Origin: Neisseria bergeri
GTDB lineage: Bacteria > Pseudomonadota > Gammaproteobacteria > Burkholderiales > Neisseriaceae
DNA: 64,000 bases
Direction: 5' to 3'
Assembly: GCA_003044455.1 (NCBI GenBank)
Contig: POWY01000010.1
Span: 23,005-87,004 of the forward strand
Position numbers and translations under genes: made by a program
Notes under the pieces: model-generated
What the model was told of the DNA's origin: nothing
The model's database searches: none
Seen by the model: only the letters and a program-made list of their open reading frames with translations
Shown: in pieces, positions 48,079 to 56,433 of the stretch
Layout of the letters: every line of letters begins with the position of its first letter
Numbering within the stretch: position 1 is the stretch's first letter

Positions 48079-49947
48079 ATGCAAGCTGTCCGATACAGGC
48101 CTGAAATTGACGGATTGCGGGCCGTTGCCGTGCTATCCGTCATTATTTTCCACCTGGATAACCGCTGGCTGCCCGGAGGGTTTTTGGGGGTGGACATTTT
48201 CTTTGTCATCTCGGGATTCCTCATTACCGGCATCATTCTTTCTGAAATACAGAACGGTTCTTTTTCTTTCCGGGATTTTTATACCCGCAGGATTAAGCGG
48301 ATTTACCCTGCCTTTATTGCGGCCGTGTCGCTGGCTTCGGTGATTGCCTCTCAAATCTTCCTTTACGAAGATTTCAACCAAATGCGGAAAACCGTGGAGC
48401 TTTCTGCGGTTTTCTTGTCCAATATTTATCTGGGGTTTCAGCAGGGGTATTTCGATTTGAGTGCCGACGAGAACCCCGTACTGCATATCTGGTCTTTGGC
48501 GGTAGAGGAACAGTATTACCTCCTGTATCCTCTTTTGCTGATATTTTGCTGCAAAAAAACCAAATCGCTACGGGTGTTGTGCCACATCAGCATCATCCTG
48601 TTTTTGATTTTGACTGCCTCATCGTTTTTGCCAAGCGGGTTTTATACCGACATCCTCAACCAACCCAATACTTATTACCTTTCGACACTGAGGTTTCCCG
48701 AGCTGTTGGCAGGTTCGCTGCTGGCGGTTTACGGGCAAACGCAAAACGGCAGACGGCAAACAGCAAATGGAAAACGGCAGTTGCTTTCATCACTCTGCTT
48801 CGGCGCATTGCTTGCCTGCCTGTTCGTGATTGACAAACACAATCCGTTTATCCCGGGAATGACCCTGCTCCTTCCCTGCCTGCTGACGGCGCTGCTTATC
48901 CGGAGTATGCAATACGGGACGCTTCCGACCCGCATCCTGTCGGCAAGCCCCATCGTATTTGTCGGCAAAATCTCTTATTCCCTATACCTGTACCATTGGA
49001 TTTTTATTGCCTTCGCCCATTACATTACAGGCGACAAACAGCTCGGACTGCCTGCCGTATCGGCGGTTGCCGCATTGACGGTCGGATTTTCCCTGTTGAG
49101 CTATTATTTGATTGAACAGCCGCTTAGAAAACGGAAGATGACCTTCAAAAAGGCATTTTTCTGCCTCTATCTCGCCCCGTCCCTGATACTTGTCGGCTAT
49201 AACCTGTACGCAAGGGGGATATTGAAACAGGAACACCTCCGCCCGCTGCCCGGCGCGCCCCTTGCTGCGGAAAATCATTACCCGGAAACCGTCCTGACCC
49301 TCGGCGATTCGCACGCCGGACACCTGCGGGGTTTTCTGGATTATGTCGGCAGCCGGGAAGGGTGGAAAGCTAAAATCCTGTCCCTCGATTCGGAGTGTTT
49401 GGTTTGGGTGGATGAGAAGCTGGCAGACAACCCGTTGTGCCGAAAATACCGTGATGAAGTTGAAAAGGCCGAAGCCGTTTTCATTGCCCAATTCTATGAT
49501 TTGAGGATGGGCGGCCAGCCCGTGCCGAGATTTGAAGCGCAATCCTTCCTGATACCCGGATTTCAAGCCCGATTCAGGGAAACCGTCAAAAGGATAGCCG
49601 CCGTCAAACCCGTCTATGTTTTTGCAAACAACACATCAATCAGCCGTTCGCCCTTGAGGGAGGAAAAATTGAAAAGATTTGCCGCAAACCAATACCTCCG
49701 CCCCATTCATGCTATGGGCGACATCGGCAAGAGCAATCAGGCGGTCTTTGATTTGGTTAAAGATATTCCCAATGTGCATTGGGTGGACGCACAAAAATAC
49801 CTGCCCAAAAACACGGTCGAAATACACGGACGCTATCTTTACGGCGACCAAGACCACCTGACCTATTTCGGTTCTTATTATATGGGGCGGGAATTTCACA
49901 AACACGAAAGCTTGCTCAAGCATTCACACGGCGGCGCATTGCAGTAG
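48079..49947 (+). CDS. Membrane O-acyltransferase with SGNH domain
   Basis: A 622-residue protein of the OafA/YrhL type. The N-terminal acyltransferase-3 domain (about residues 1-370) has roughly ten hydrophobic helices, starting RPEIDGLRAVAVLSVIIFH. The C-terminal SGNH-hydrolase-like domain has TLGDSHAGHL and the DxxH motif in GDQDHLTYFG. Such enzymes O-acetylate surface glycans or peptidoglycan. In meningococci a paralogue called lot3 acetylates lipooligosaccharide inner-core GlcNAc and varies through a short G-run. This gene has five Gs at 48186-48190 near the start and is a candidate for lot3, but I cannot confirm that. The frame is intact (ON). Confidence 0.88.
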   Translation: MQAVRYRPEIDGLRAVAVLSVIIFHLDNRWLPGGFLGVDIFFVISGFLITGIILSEIQNGSFSFRDFYTRRIKRIYPAFIAAVSLASVIASQIFLYEDFNQMRKTVELSAVFLSNIYLGFQQGYFDLSADENPVLHIWSLAVEEQYYLLYPLLLIFCCKKTKSLRVLCHISIILFLILTASSFLPSGFYTDILNQPNTYYLSTLRFPELLAGSLLAVYGQTQNGRRQTANGKRQLLSSLCFGALLACLFVIDKHNPFIPGMTLLLPCLLTALLIRSMQYGTLPTRILSASPIVFVGKISYSLYLYHWIFIAFAHYITGDKQLGLPAVSAVAALTVGFSLLSYYLIEQPLRKRKMTFKKAFFCLYLAPSLILVGYNLYARGILKQEHLRPLPGAPLAAENHYPETVLTLGDSHAGHLRGFLDYVGSREGWKAKILSLDSECLVWVDEKLADNPLCRKYRDEVEKAEAVFIAQFYDLRMGGQPVPRFEAQSFLIPGFQARFRETVKRIAAVKPVYVFANNTSISRSPLREEKLKRFAANQYLRPIHAMGDIGKSNQAVFDLVKDIPNVHWVDAQKYLPKNTVEIHGRYLYGDQDHLTYFGSYYMGREFHKHESLLKHSHGGALQ

Positions 49948-50004
49948 CCTGCCTTCTTGTCGGATATTGCCTTTGGCGGGTTTGCCCTTCGGGGCGGCGG
50001 CTTT

Positions 50005-50072
50005 TATAGTGGATTAAATTTAAATCAGGACAAGGCGAGGCAACACTGTACTGGTTTTTGTTAATCCACTAT
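50005..50072. repeat. Correia repeat element, internally deleted
   Basis: TATAGTGGATTAAATTTAAATCAGGAC and, inverted, TATAGTGGATTAACAAAAACC (as GGTTTTTGTTAATCCACTAT with a final G variant) are the known Correia termini. The element is about 68 bp, shorter than the common 105- and 155-bp forms, so the centre is deleted. It lies between the convergent acyltransferase and DUF533 genes. Confidence 0.88.
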
Positions 50073-50141
50073 GTTTTGCCGTTTTGAGGCCGGGGTCGGG
50101 AATAACCGTTTTTTGATGATTTTCCCTCCCCGGCTGTGTCA

Positions 50142-50756
50142 TCAAAACCCCAATTGCCTTTCCAAACTCTCCACCAGATTGTCATCCAGTTTCAAAGCTT
50201 GCGACAGGCGGGCGAGGAAGACGGTTTCTTTTCGCGACAAATCGGCACATACCAGTCTTGCCGCCAGATAGGCCTCCGCCGCCAGCGCCTCATCGTCGCC
50301 GACGGCGGCGGCGATGTCTTCGATGCTTGCGGGAAGGCGGTATTCGGCGGCGAGCCATGCGGCAGTTTCGGGGCCTGTGCCGCTTTCCTGTTCGATAGTC
50401 CGGCGTTCGGCTTCGTCTATCATGCCGTCTGAAGCGGCGGCGGCTATCATGGTGCGCAATACGGTGCGGCTGTATGTTTCTTCAGTTTCTACGGCAGGTT
50501 GGAAATCGCTTTGTGTTACGGTTGCCCGCCCTTTGTTTTGCTGCCACATCTGATAGCCCCGGTAGGCGAGGTAGCCCAAAGCGGCGGTCGAACCGATTTT
50601 GGTGATGGTTTTGCGGTTTTTACCGTTCAGCAGCATGGAGGCGACACCGGCAACCAGCGCGCCTCCGCCAAATGAATTGAACGGGCTGTCGGAGAATGTG
50701 TTGCCTTTTTTTTGAACCGTGCTTAAGACTTGGTTGAGCAGCCGGGTGAAGTTCAT
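50142..50756 (-). CDS. DUF533 (YebE-like) protein
   Basis: A 204-residue protein with an N-terminal glycine-rich hydrophobic stretch (GGGALVAGVASMLL, then TKIGSTAALGYLAYRGYQMW) that may be a membrane helix. The helical C-terminal TerB-like domain has RTMIAAAASDGMIDEAERRTI and ASIEDIAAAVGDDEALAAEAYLAA. It matches the DUF533/YebE family of unknown function, often stress-induced in other bacteria. It is downstream of dinG by about 35 bases on the same strand. Confidence 0.85.
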   Translation of the reverse strand: MNFTRLLNQVLSTVQKKGNTFSDSPFNSFGGGALVAGVASMLLNGKNRKTITKIGSTAALGYLAYRGYQMWQQNKGRATVTQSDFQPAVETEETYSRTVLRTMIAAAASDGMIDEAERRTIEQESGTGPETAAWLAAEYRLPASIEDIAAAVGDDEALAAEAYLAARLVCADLSRKETVFLARLSQALKLDDNLVESLERQLGF

Positions 50757-50791
50757 GATTTTTCCTTTCTGTTGCGGGAAGGGCAGTATGT

Positions 50792-52942
50792 TTACCCTAT
50801 CCTTTTAAACGGTGGCAGGCCGGCCAATAATTGTTGGCCGTACCGCTGCGTTTTGACGCGGTTGTCGAGGATGGTTACACGGCCGTAGTCTTGTTCGGTG
50901 CGGATGAGGCGGCCGACGGCCTGGATGAGTTTGATGCCGGCTTCGGGGACGGTGATTTCGATGAAGGGGTTGCCGCCGCGCTGTTCTATCCAGCGGTTTT
51001 GGGTTTTTTCGATGGGGTTGTCGGGCATGGCGAAGGGGAGTTTGGCGATGATGACTTGCACGCAGGCGGTGCCGGGCAGGTCGAGTCCTTCGGCAAAGCT
51101 GTCGAGTCCGAAGATGATGCTGGCTTTGCCTTCTTCTATGGTCTGGTGGTGTTTTTGCAGGAGGACAGCTTTGGGTAATTCGCCTTGTACGAGCAAGAGC
51201 GGCAGGTAGTCTCCGGGCAGGCGCAGGGCGACATCCTGCATTTGTTTGCGCGAGGAAAACAGGACGAGTGTGCCGATGGCTTCGGTGGGCGAAATAAGCT
51301 TGGGCAGCCATTCGATGATGGCGGCGGTGTGGGCTTCGGGGTCTTTGGGGCTGGCGTATATGGGGGGGATGTAGAGTTCGCCCTGTTTTTCAAAGTCAAA
51401 GGGGCTTTTGAGGGCGAGGGTGGTGGTTTCGGGCAGCCATTGCAGCCCGGTTTGGCGCAGCATCAGGTTAAAGTTGCCCAAGGATTGCAGGGTGGCGGAG
51501 GTCAACACCGCACCCGCCGCACGCCGCCACAGGCTGTTGGCAAGGTGGGACGCGCTGCTGATGGGGCTGGCGTTGAAAATGTAGTCGTTTTTGTCGTCGG
51601 CACGGCGGGTTATCCATTTTGCCAACGGCTCTTCGCCCTCAATGGGAACGGTGGAGAGCAAATCCCAAACCGCGCTGATTTGTTCGATACGGGCAATAAA
51701 AAGGCCGAATTCGCCGGTCAGGCGGTCGAGGGGCGCGCCGTCCTGTTCTTTTTCGCGGCGTGCGGCGGAAAGCGCATCGTTCAGCCCGATAACGTGTTTG
51801 AGCAGGCTGCGCGCGGCAACGGCCGTATTGGAAACGGTGGTTTCGAGGCCTTCGGGGATTTTGCCGTCTTCCCACAGCCAAGTCGGTTCGCTGTTGGTTC
51901 GTCTGTCGTTTTCAGACGACCCCAGACTTAAAGACGGCTCTTCCGCCAAATGGAACTGCCATTCGTGCAGGCTGTCGAGCAAGGATGCGGCGGCTTCGTC
52001 GGCAAGGTTGGCAAGTTCGGCTTTATCGGTAAGCGCGGCAATTTTGCCGGTCAGCTGCGGCAGTTTTTCCAGCGTCCAAACGGCAATATTCCATGAATGT
52101 TCGGCGGCAAAACGGCTGAGGGCTTTTTTGGGCAGGTGGTGCGCTTCGTCTATGCAATAGAAACTGTTTTCGGGCGCGGGCAGAATCACGCCGCCGCCCA
52201 TACTGATGTCGGCAAGCAGAAGGTCGTGGTTGGCAACGACGACATCGACGGTTTCCAAGACATCGCGTGCCAGGTAAAACGGGCATTCGGCGCGGTTGGG
52301 ACAGGCGGCTTTGAGGCAGCCGTGGCGGTCGTTGGTCACTTTGAGCCAAATCGCGTCGTCGATTTTTTCCGGCCAGGCGTCGCGGTCGCCGTTGAACCGT
52401 CGGGCGGAAAATTCGTCGGCGATGTCGCGCAGCAGCTTCAATTCTTCGGGCTTGGGCTTGCTGTCCCACAACACTTCCGGTGCTTCAAAACCCGTCAGGT
52501 TTTGCTGGGCGTTGTTTTGCGTCAGTTGGTAGAGTTTGTAGGGGCAGAGATAGCGGCCGCGCCCTTTGGCAAGCGCGAAGCTCAGCTCCAAACCGCTTTT
52601 TTCGACCAGAAACGGCAGGTCGCGGTCCACCAACTGCTCCTGCAAGGCAACCGTTGCGCTGCTCACAATCAGCTGCTTGCCGCGCGTTTGCGCCATGATG
52701 CCGCCCGCCAAAAGATAGGCCAACGATTTGCCCACGCCGGTCGGCCCTTCGATTACGGCGATGCTCTCGCCCTCGCGCTTGGGCGGCTCGCCGCCTTCTT
52801 CACGCGCCAACGTCCGCGAAAAAGCGTTGGCAACCGCCGCAATCATTTCCCGCTGCGAAGCACGCGGACGGAAACCGGGCAGGTTTTTGCCGATATTTTG
52901 GTAATGGTCGCGGATGGCGTTTTTTTCTAAATCGGTGAGCAT
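50792..52942 (-). CDS. dinG: ATP-dependent DNA helicase DinG
   Basis: A 716-residue superfamily-2 XPD-like helicase that unwinds DNA and R-loops 5'-3'. Walker A is EGPTGVGKSLAYL near residue 70, and the DEAH box lies in CIDEAHHLPKKA. The four iron-sulfur cysteines are visible in GRYLCPYKL and in GCLKAACPNRAECPF. The C-terminal helicase motifs include IIFGLDSFAEGLDLPG and QAVGRLIRTEQDYG. The start at 52942 gives MLTDLEKNAIRDHYQ. Confidence 0.94.
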   Translation of the reverse strand: MLTDLEKNAIRDHYQNIGKNLPGFRPRASQREMIAAVANAFSRTLAREEGGEPPKREGESIAVIEGPTGVGKSLAYLLAGGIMAQTRGKQLIVSSATVALQEQLVDRDLPFLVEKSGLELSFALAKGRGRYLCPYKLYQLTQNNAQQNLTGFEAPEVLWDSKPKPEELKLLRDIADEFSARRFNGDRDAWPEKIDDAIWLKVTNDRHGCLKAACPNRAECPFYLARDVLETVDVVVANHDLLLADISMGGGVILPAPENSFYCIDEAHHLPKKALSRFAAEHSWNIAVWTLEKLPQLTGKIAALTDKAELANLADEAAASLLDSLHEWQFHLAEEPSLSLGSSENDRRTNSEPTWLWEDGKIPEGLETTVSNTAVAARSLLKHVIGLNDALSAARREKEQDGAPLDRLTGEFGLFIARIEQISAVWDLLSTVPIEGEEPLAKWITRRADDKNDYIFNASPISSASHLANSLWRRAAGAVLTSATLQSLGNFNLMLRQTGLQWLPETTTLALKSPFDFEKQGELYIPPIYASPKDPEAHTAAIIEWLPKLISPTEAIGTLVLFSSRKQMQDVALRLPGDYLPLLLVQGELPKAVLLQKHHQTIEEGKASIIFGLDSFAEGLDLPGTACVQVIIAKLPFAMPDNPIEKTQNRWIEQRGGNPFIEITVPEAGIKLIQAVGRLIRTEQDYGRVTILDNRVKTQRYGQQLLAGLPPFKRIG

Positions 52943-53031
52943 AGCGTTTTGTACGGCGGTAGAAGTGGGCTTATTTTAACATTGCACGGAAGCGGTACAA
53001 TATCGTTGTCGGAATGGGGGTGAGGTGAATC

Positions 53032-53268
53032 GTGCGGACGTGGTTGGTTTTTTGGTTGCAGCGTTTGAAATACCCGTTGTTGCTTTGGATTGCGGATATG
53101 CTGCTGTACCGGTTGTTGGGCGGCGCGGAAATCGAATGTGGCCGTTGCCCTGTGCCGCCGATGACGGATTGGCAGCATTTTTTGCTGGCGATGGGAACGG
53201 TGTCGGCTTGGGTGGCGGTGATTTGGGCATACCTGATTATTGAAAGTGAAAAAAACGGAAGATATTGA
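53032..53268 (+). CDS. Small two-helix membrane protein, unknown function
   Basis: A 78-residue protein from GTG 53032 (GAGG at 6-base spacing). It has two hydrophobic segments (WLVFWLQRLKYPLLLWIADMLLY, and LLAMGTVSAWVAVIWAYLII) with a short Cys-containing loop between (ECGRCPVPP). It has no family I recognise. Its 3' half, with the following terminator, is repeated at 56252-56433. It lies upstream of, and convergent with, the phr tail in the inferred ancestral order. Confidence 0.6.
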   Translation: MRTWLVFWLQRLKYPLLLWIADMLLYRLLGGAEIECGRCPVPPMTDWQHFLLAMGTVSAWVAVIWAYLIIESEKNGRY

Positions 53269-53358
53269 GTCATTCGGACACAATGCCGTCTGAAACGGAA
53301 GTTCAGACGGCATTTGTTTTAGGTTGCCGTGCCGCTTAGGGAATACCGGCGACAGGAT
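53177..53358. repeat. 182-bp direct repeat, copy 1 (island left edge)
   Basis: Matches 56252-56433 with three mismatches that I can count. It contains the end of the small membrane protein gene, the DUS terminator, and the coding for the last residues of phr (VAGIP) on the minus strand. Confidence 0.88.
53283..53313. terminator. Inverted DUS pair (repeat copy 1)
   Basis: ATGCCGTCTGAA and TTCAGACGGCAT face each other in the left copy of the island repeat. Confidence 0.8.
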
Positions 53359-53521
53359 AAGCGGGACGGCTGCGATGGCCTCTAAGGTAACGGGTTCTTT
53401 GGCTATTCAGGTACTGCTTGATCGGCTGCCAATCAATCACCTGATCCAACTTCAATAGTGGGAAGCGGTCGATGTGTTTGGCAATCATGGCTTGGGCGGT
53501 TTGCCGGAAGAAGGTGCTCAT
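53336..53521 (-). pseudogene. Truncated IS5-family transposase fused to phr tail
   Basis: A 61-residue frame. Residues 1-56 match the N-terminus of neisserial IS1106/IS1655-like IS5-family transposases (MSTFFRQTAQAMIAKHIDRF, then RTRYLRGHRSRPAYP). The last five residues (VAGIP) are the end of the photolyase, contributed by the 182-bp repeat. It is thus a recombination product and not a functional gene. Confidence 0.82.
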
Positions 53522-53585
53522 GAGAAATCCCCTAAATGTCTTGGTGGGAATTTAGGGAATTTCGGGGGGATTTTGCAAAGGTCTC
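53356..53585 (-). mobile_element. IS5-family insertion sequence fragment (IS1106-like)
   Basis: The outer end is GAGACCTTTGCAAAA on the minus strand (ending at 53585), as in neisserial IS5-family elements. About 60 bases of leader follow, then the first 56 transposase codons. The rest of the element is missing, cut at the junction with the repeat. Bases 53586-53656 contain nothing that I can identify. Confidence 0.78.
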
Positions 53586-53656
53586 ATGCTATCTGTTGGT
53601 TTTGGCAACCCAAACTATGCTTGCTGTGAAACCTGCCCCAACTATTAAATGCTGTT

Positions 53657-54388
53657 TTACTCCCTGCCGACCAGCAACTCCGCCAGTCTTTCGCCGAATT
53701 TCTGCAAAGATTCGTTACTGTTCAAACCGTGAGAACCGCTCGGGAACGGCAATACTGCCAGCAATGTGTCGTTTTGATTGCGCTTCCATTTTAATTTTTT
53801 TCCGACGATTTCTTCCTGACGAAAACCTGAAAGGCCGTCTGAAAACGCAACGTTAAACTCCTTATCGTAAGATGTGCCGAATCCGATAATCAGGCGCGGG
53901 CGGTATTGTTCCGCCCATTGGTTCATTTGGGCAAAGCGGTATTTGTTGCAGAAATTGACGTATTCCTGCTTGTCGGCAAAACCCGTAATCTCGGAAAACT
54001 CCTGCTGCCAAAGGCTGGCATCAGTGTTTTTAAACGCAATCGGATACAGGTTCATTTTGAAATAGCCCGAATCCGCTTTGTGTACAAACGGCTGCACTTC
54101 TTCGGCAAAGCGGCGGTAATTCTCTACCTGCCCGCCGTTTAAGGCGCACAACAGTTTGCAGACGCTGATGTTGTAAGGATAGGCAACGCATTCCTGCCAG
54201 TCTCCATAACCGAACTCCGTGTCGCCCGTGTACGGCTCTGCCGCAATCTGCCGCAGGTTTTCAACGGTGTGCCCGCCGCCCCATTCGATGCCGCATACCC
54301 ACACAGACGGTTTCTCGGGCGATCCGATGTCGCCGCCGTCGCAGCCGTGAAAGTCGCGCAGCCAGTCATAGTTTTGTTTGATATCCAT
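53657..54388 (-). CDS. Unknown protein, possibly uracil-DNA-glycosylase-fold
   Basis: A 243-residue soluble protein that I cannot assign securely. The N-terminal VWVCGIEWGGGHTVENLRQ and C-terminal VLPFPSGSHGLNSNESLQ are placed like motifs A and B of the uracil-DNA-glycosylase superfamily, with a central RPRLIIGFGTSYDKEF strand. That is only a resemblance. It is followed closely (8 bases upstream on the minus strand) by a lipoprotein gene. It lies inside the repeat-bounded island, so it was probably acquired. Confidence 0.6.
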   Translation of the reverse strand: MDIKQNYDWLRDFHGCDGGDIGSPEKPSVWVCGIEWGGGHTVENLRQIAAEPYTGDTEFGYGDWQECVAYPYNISVCKLLCALNGGQVENYRRFAEEVQPFVHKADSGYFKMNLYPIAFKNTDASLWQQEFSEITGFADKQEYVNFCNKYRFAQMNQWAEQYRPRLIIGFGTSYDKEFNVAFSDGLSGFRQEEIVGKKLKWKRNQNDTLLAVLPFPSGSHGLNSNESLQKFGERLAELLVGRE

Positions 54389-54396
54389 GTTTACTC

Positions 54397-54996
54397 CTAA
54401 AATTTAACGTCAATAAACTCAGAACGATTCTGCATTTTCCTTATCTGACTTAGATTTAATCCAAATTGCTTTGCAGCCGTGTCAACCAAAGTAACATTTG
54501 TCTTCTTGCAAACGTTCTCCAATTTTTGTGCTGTAAATGTATCTATCAACCCGTTATTTTGTTTGCTCCTGTGTAGTTCGTCTGCAATCAATAACCAATT
54601 CATTAATATATTTTTTCTCTCAGGTCTACCATCTTTCTCCAAAAGAGAATATTGCAAGCTAAATTGCTTGCGGCACTCAGGAAGCAGTTTCCACATACTT
54701 TTGGCTTTAGGCAGCCGGTTGTCGGCTATCAGTTTCGCAATATCCGACGGATTAAGCTCAGCCGAACCACCTGATTTTTTGTGAGATACCTTTTCTGGCA
54801 AAGCATTCGCTTCATCTTTTACAATCTCCGGCTCAGTGTTTTTCGGCTCAGTGTTTGAAGCAGATTCAGTCTGCAACCCTTCAATATTCTGTTGCAGTTT
54901 TTGGTTAAGGTCATTCAGATAAGCATCAACATAAGGCTGTACCGATTGACAAGCAGCCAGCACTGGAATCATGCAGAAAAGCAATAGTTTATTCAT
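54397..54996 (-). CDS. Predicted lipoprotein, unknown function
   Basis: A 199-residue lipoprotein with lipobox LAAC (C16). An acidic low-complexity linker follows (SASNTEPKNTEPEIVKDEAN), then a helical C-terminal domain (LNPSDIAKLIADNRLPKAKSMW). AT-rich, so probably horizontally acquired. It is divergent from the XRE regulator across 125 bases, which could be a shared control region. It sits 8 bases upstream of the 243-residue protein, probably in one operon. Confidence 0.72.
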   Translation of the reverse strand: MNKLLLFCMIPVLAACQSVQPYVDAYLNDLNQKLQQNIEGLQTESASNTEPKNTEPEIVKDEANALPEKVSHKKSGGSAELNPSDIAKLIADNRLPKAKSMWKLLPECRKQFSLQYSLLEKDGRPERKNILMNWLLIADELHRSKQNNGLIDTFTAQKLENVCKKTNVTLVDTAAKQFGLNLSQIRKMQNRSEFIDVKF

Positions 54997-55121
54997 TTAA
55001 ATAAACTCCTGTAAGCAAAAATCTTCTATATAGGTACAAAGCGTATTATGTTAAACTCACAACAATTTACATAACACCCACCACCAATATTGCTTAGCCC
55101 CACGCAGAAGGAAGGTTATTG

Positions 55122-55526
55122 ATGAAAGTTCACGAAAAAATCCGCAAAATCCGGGAGCTGAAAAACTTCTCGCAGGAAAACATGGCCGAGCAGCTTCAGA
55201 TGTCGGTAAACGGCTATGCCAAAATCGAGCGCGGGGAGGTGGGTTTGCAGATGGACAAGCTGGAAAAAATCGCCGATGTGTTGGGCATGGACGTGGTGGA
55301 TCTGCTCACGGTTGAGAAAAATCTGGTGTTTCTGAATATGGAAAACAGCACCAACTCCGCCAACTATTACGCATCGCAGGAGCAGTATGTGATCGAAATC
55401 GAAAAGTTGAAGCAGCAAAACGGCTATTTGCAGGCTATATTGATGGAAAAAGAAAAACTGATTACTTGGCAAAAGCAGCAGCTTGACAGTCTGAACGAAC
55501 TGATTAGAACAATCGGGCGCGGATAG
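55122..55526 (+). CDS. XRE-family transcriptional regulator
   Basis: A 134-residue regulator. Residues 1-62 are a classic lambda-repressor-type HTH ([48 protein letters not shown]). The C-terminus (about 85-130) is a predicted coiled coil ([29 protein letters not shown]), probably for dimerisation. ATG 55122 with GAAGG upstream is preferred to TTG 55119. It is divergent from the lipoprotein operon inside the island, so it may control that operon. Confidence 0.88.
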   Translation: MKVHEKIRKIRELKNFSQENMAEQLQMSVNGYAKIERGEVGLQMDKLEKIADVLGMDVVDLLTVEKNLVFLNMENSTNSANYYASQEQYVIEIEKLKQQNGYLQAILMEKEKLITWQKQQLDSLNELIRTIGRG

Positions 55527-55542
55527 GAAACCGGCGGTTTTG

Positions 55543-55617
55543 ATGGGCGACGAAGTCGAACCCCGCCGCGCCTTCATCGAAAACAACGCCCTGATCGCGC
55601 AGAACATTGACGCGTAA
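55543..55617 (+). pseudogene. gyrB: gyrB 3'-end fragment
   Basis: Twenty-four codons and a stop encode [20 protein letters not shown] followed by NIDA. This matches the extreme C-terminus of DNA gyrase subunit B. The rest of gyrB is absent; the preceding bases belong to the XRE gene's 3' side. It was probably carried along when a segment from downstream of the real gyrB recombined here. Confidence 0.8.
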
Positions 55618-55636
55618 AACCGTTTAAAGGAAAACC

Positions 55637-56010
55637 ATGAGCTACCCGCAACAGGCCATAGACAACATCCTCAACCCGCCGGCCGACAAACGCTGCCTGC
55701 ACGCACTGAAAAACATCGCCGAGGCGGAAACGCTGTATGTGTTGGCCGACGACGAAGGCGAATGCCGTTTCTGGGTGGACGATGGTGGGGCAACTTTCCT
55801 GCCCGTGTGGCCGGAGCAGGAATTTGCCGAAATGGTGAAATCCGAGGGCGAATCGGTGTGGGAATTCGAGTTGGAAGAATTTTTGCAGGACAGCGTTCCG
55901 TGGCCGCCCGTCCTGACAGCGTCGTGATGCCCGCCGTTGAATTTGCCGCCCGCATCAACACCATTCTGGCCGAAAGCTACGGCGAAGCGTTTGATTTGCC
56001 GTATCTGTAA
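55637..56010 (+). pseudogene. DUF2750-like gene with a frameshift
   Basis: From ATG 55637 the frame (96 residues) has a DUF2750-like core: LYVLADDEGECRFWVDDGGATFLPVWPEQEFAE, then EFELEEFLQDSVPW. It then stops soon after at 55927. The +1 frame continues RPDSVVMPAVEFAARI, then ILAESYGEAFDLPYL to 56010, which reads like the natural end. A one-base change near 55905-55915 explains this. It lies 20 bases after the gyrB tail, so both may come from the region downstream of gyrB. Confidence 0.7.
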
Positions 56011-56023
56011 GGCAAACAGCAAA

Positions 56024-56064
56024 AGGCCGTCTGAAAACCATATCCCAAGGTTTTCAGACGGCCT
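56024..56064. terminator. Inverted AG-DUS pair
   Basis: AGGCCGTCTGAAAACC and GGTTTTCAGACGGCCT form a 16-base stem with a 9-base loop after the DUF2750-like gene. The AG dialect differs from the AT form used elsewhere. Confidence 0.8.
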
Positions 56065-56083
56065 CAAACAGCGGAGACAGCCC

Positions 56084-56296
56084 GTGAACAAACGCAAAAC
56101 GAAAAACCGCCAAGCCCGCGCCGCACGACCTGCCGTGTCGGTGCGGTGGGCGAAGCCTTTGGAAAAGCTGTCGGAAAAACTCTTTGCTATCAGCATGGTC
56201 ACGGCGTTTGCCGCGCTGGTGTCGCTGACTTGTCCTTCGTCATCGATTTCTATTTTTTGCTGGCGATGGGAACGGTGTCGGCTTGGGTGGCGGTGA
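56084..56296 (+). pseudogene. Fragment of an unknown membrane protein, out-of-frame fusion
   Basis: From GTG 56084 the frame encodes a basic start (MNKRKTKNRQARAARP) and the beginning of a helix (SEKLFAISMVTAFAALVSL). It then runs in the wrong frame over the right copy of the 182-bp repeat, to 56296. Another frame reads FYFLLAMGTVSAWVAVIWAY from 56146 on. It is a junction artefact, or a frameshifted small membrane protein. Confidence 0.6.
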
Positions 56297-56433
56297 TTTG
56301 GGCATATCTGATTATTGAAAGTGAAAAAAGCGGAAGATATTGAGTCATTCGGACACAATGCCGTCTGAAACGGAAGTTCAGACGGCATTTGTTTTAGGTT
56401 GCCGTACCGCTTAGGGAATACCGGCGACAGGAT
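56252..56433. repeat. 182-bp direct repeat, copy 2 (island right edge)
   Basis: Partner of 53177-53358. Here the phr tail continues into the intact photolyase, so this copy is the original for phr. The left copy is the original for the small membrane protein. Confidence 0.88.
56358..56388. terminator. Inverted DUS pair (repeat copy 2)
   Basis: Same structure as 53283-53313. It lies downstream of phr on the minus strand. Confidence 0.8.
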
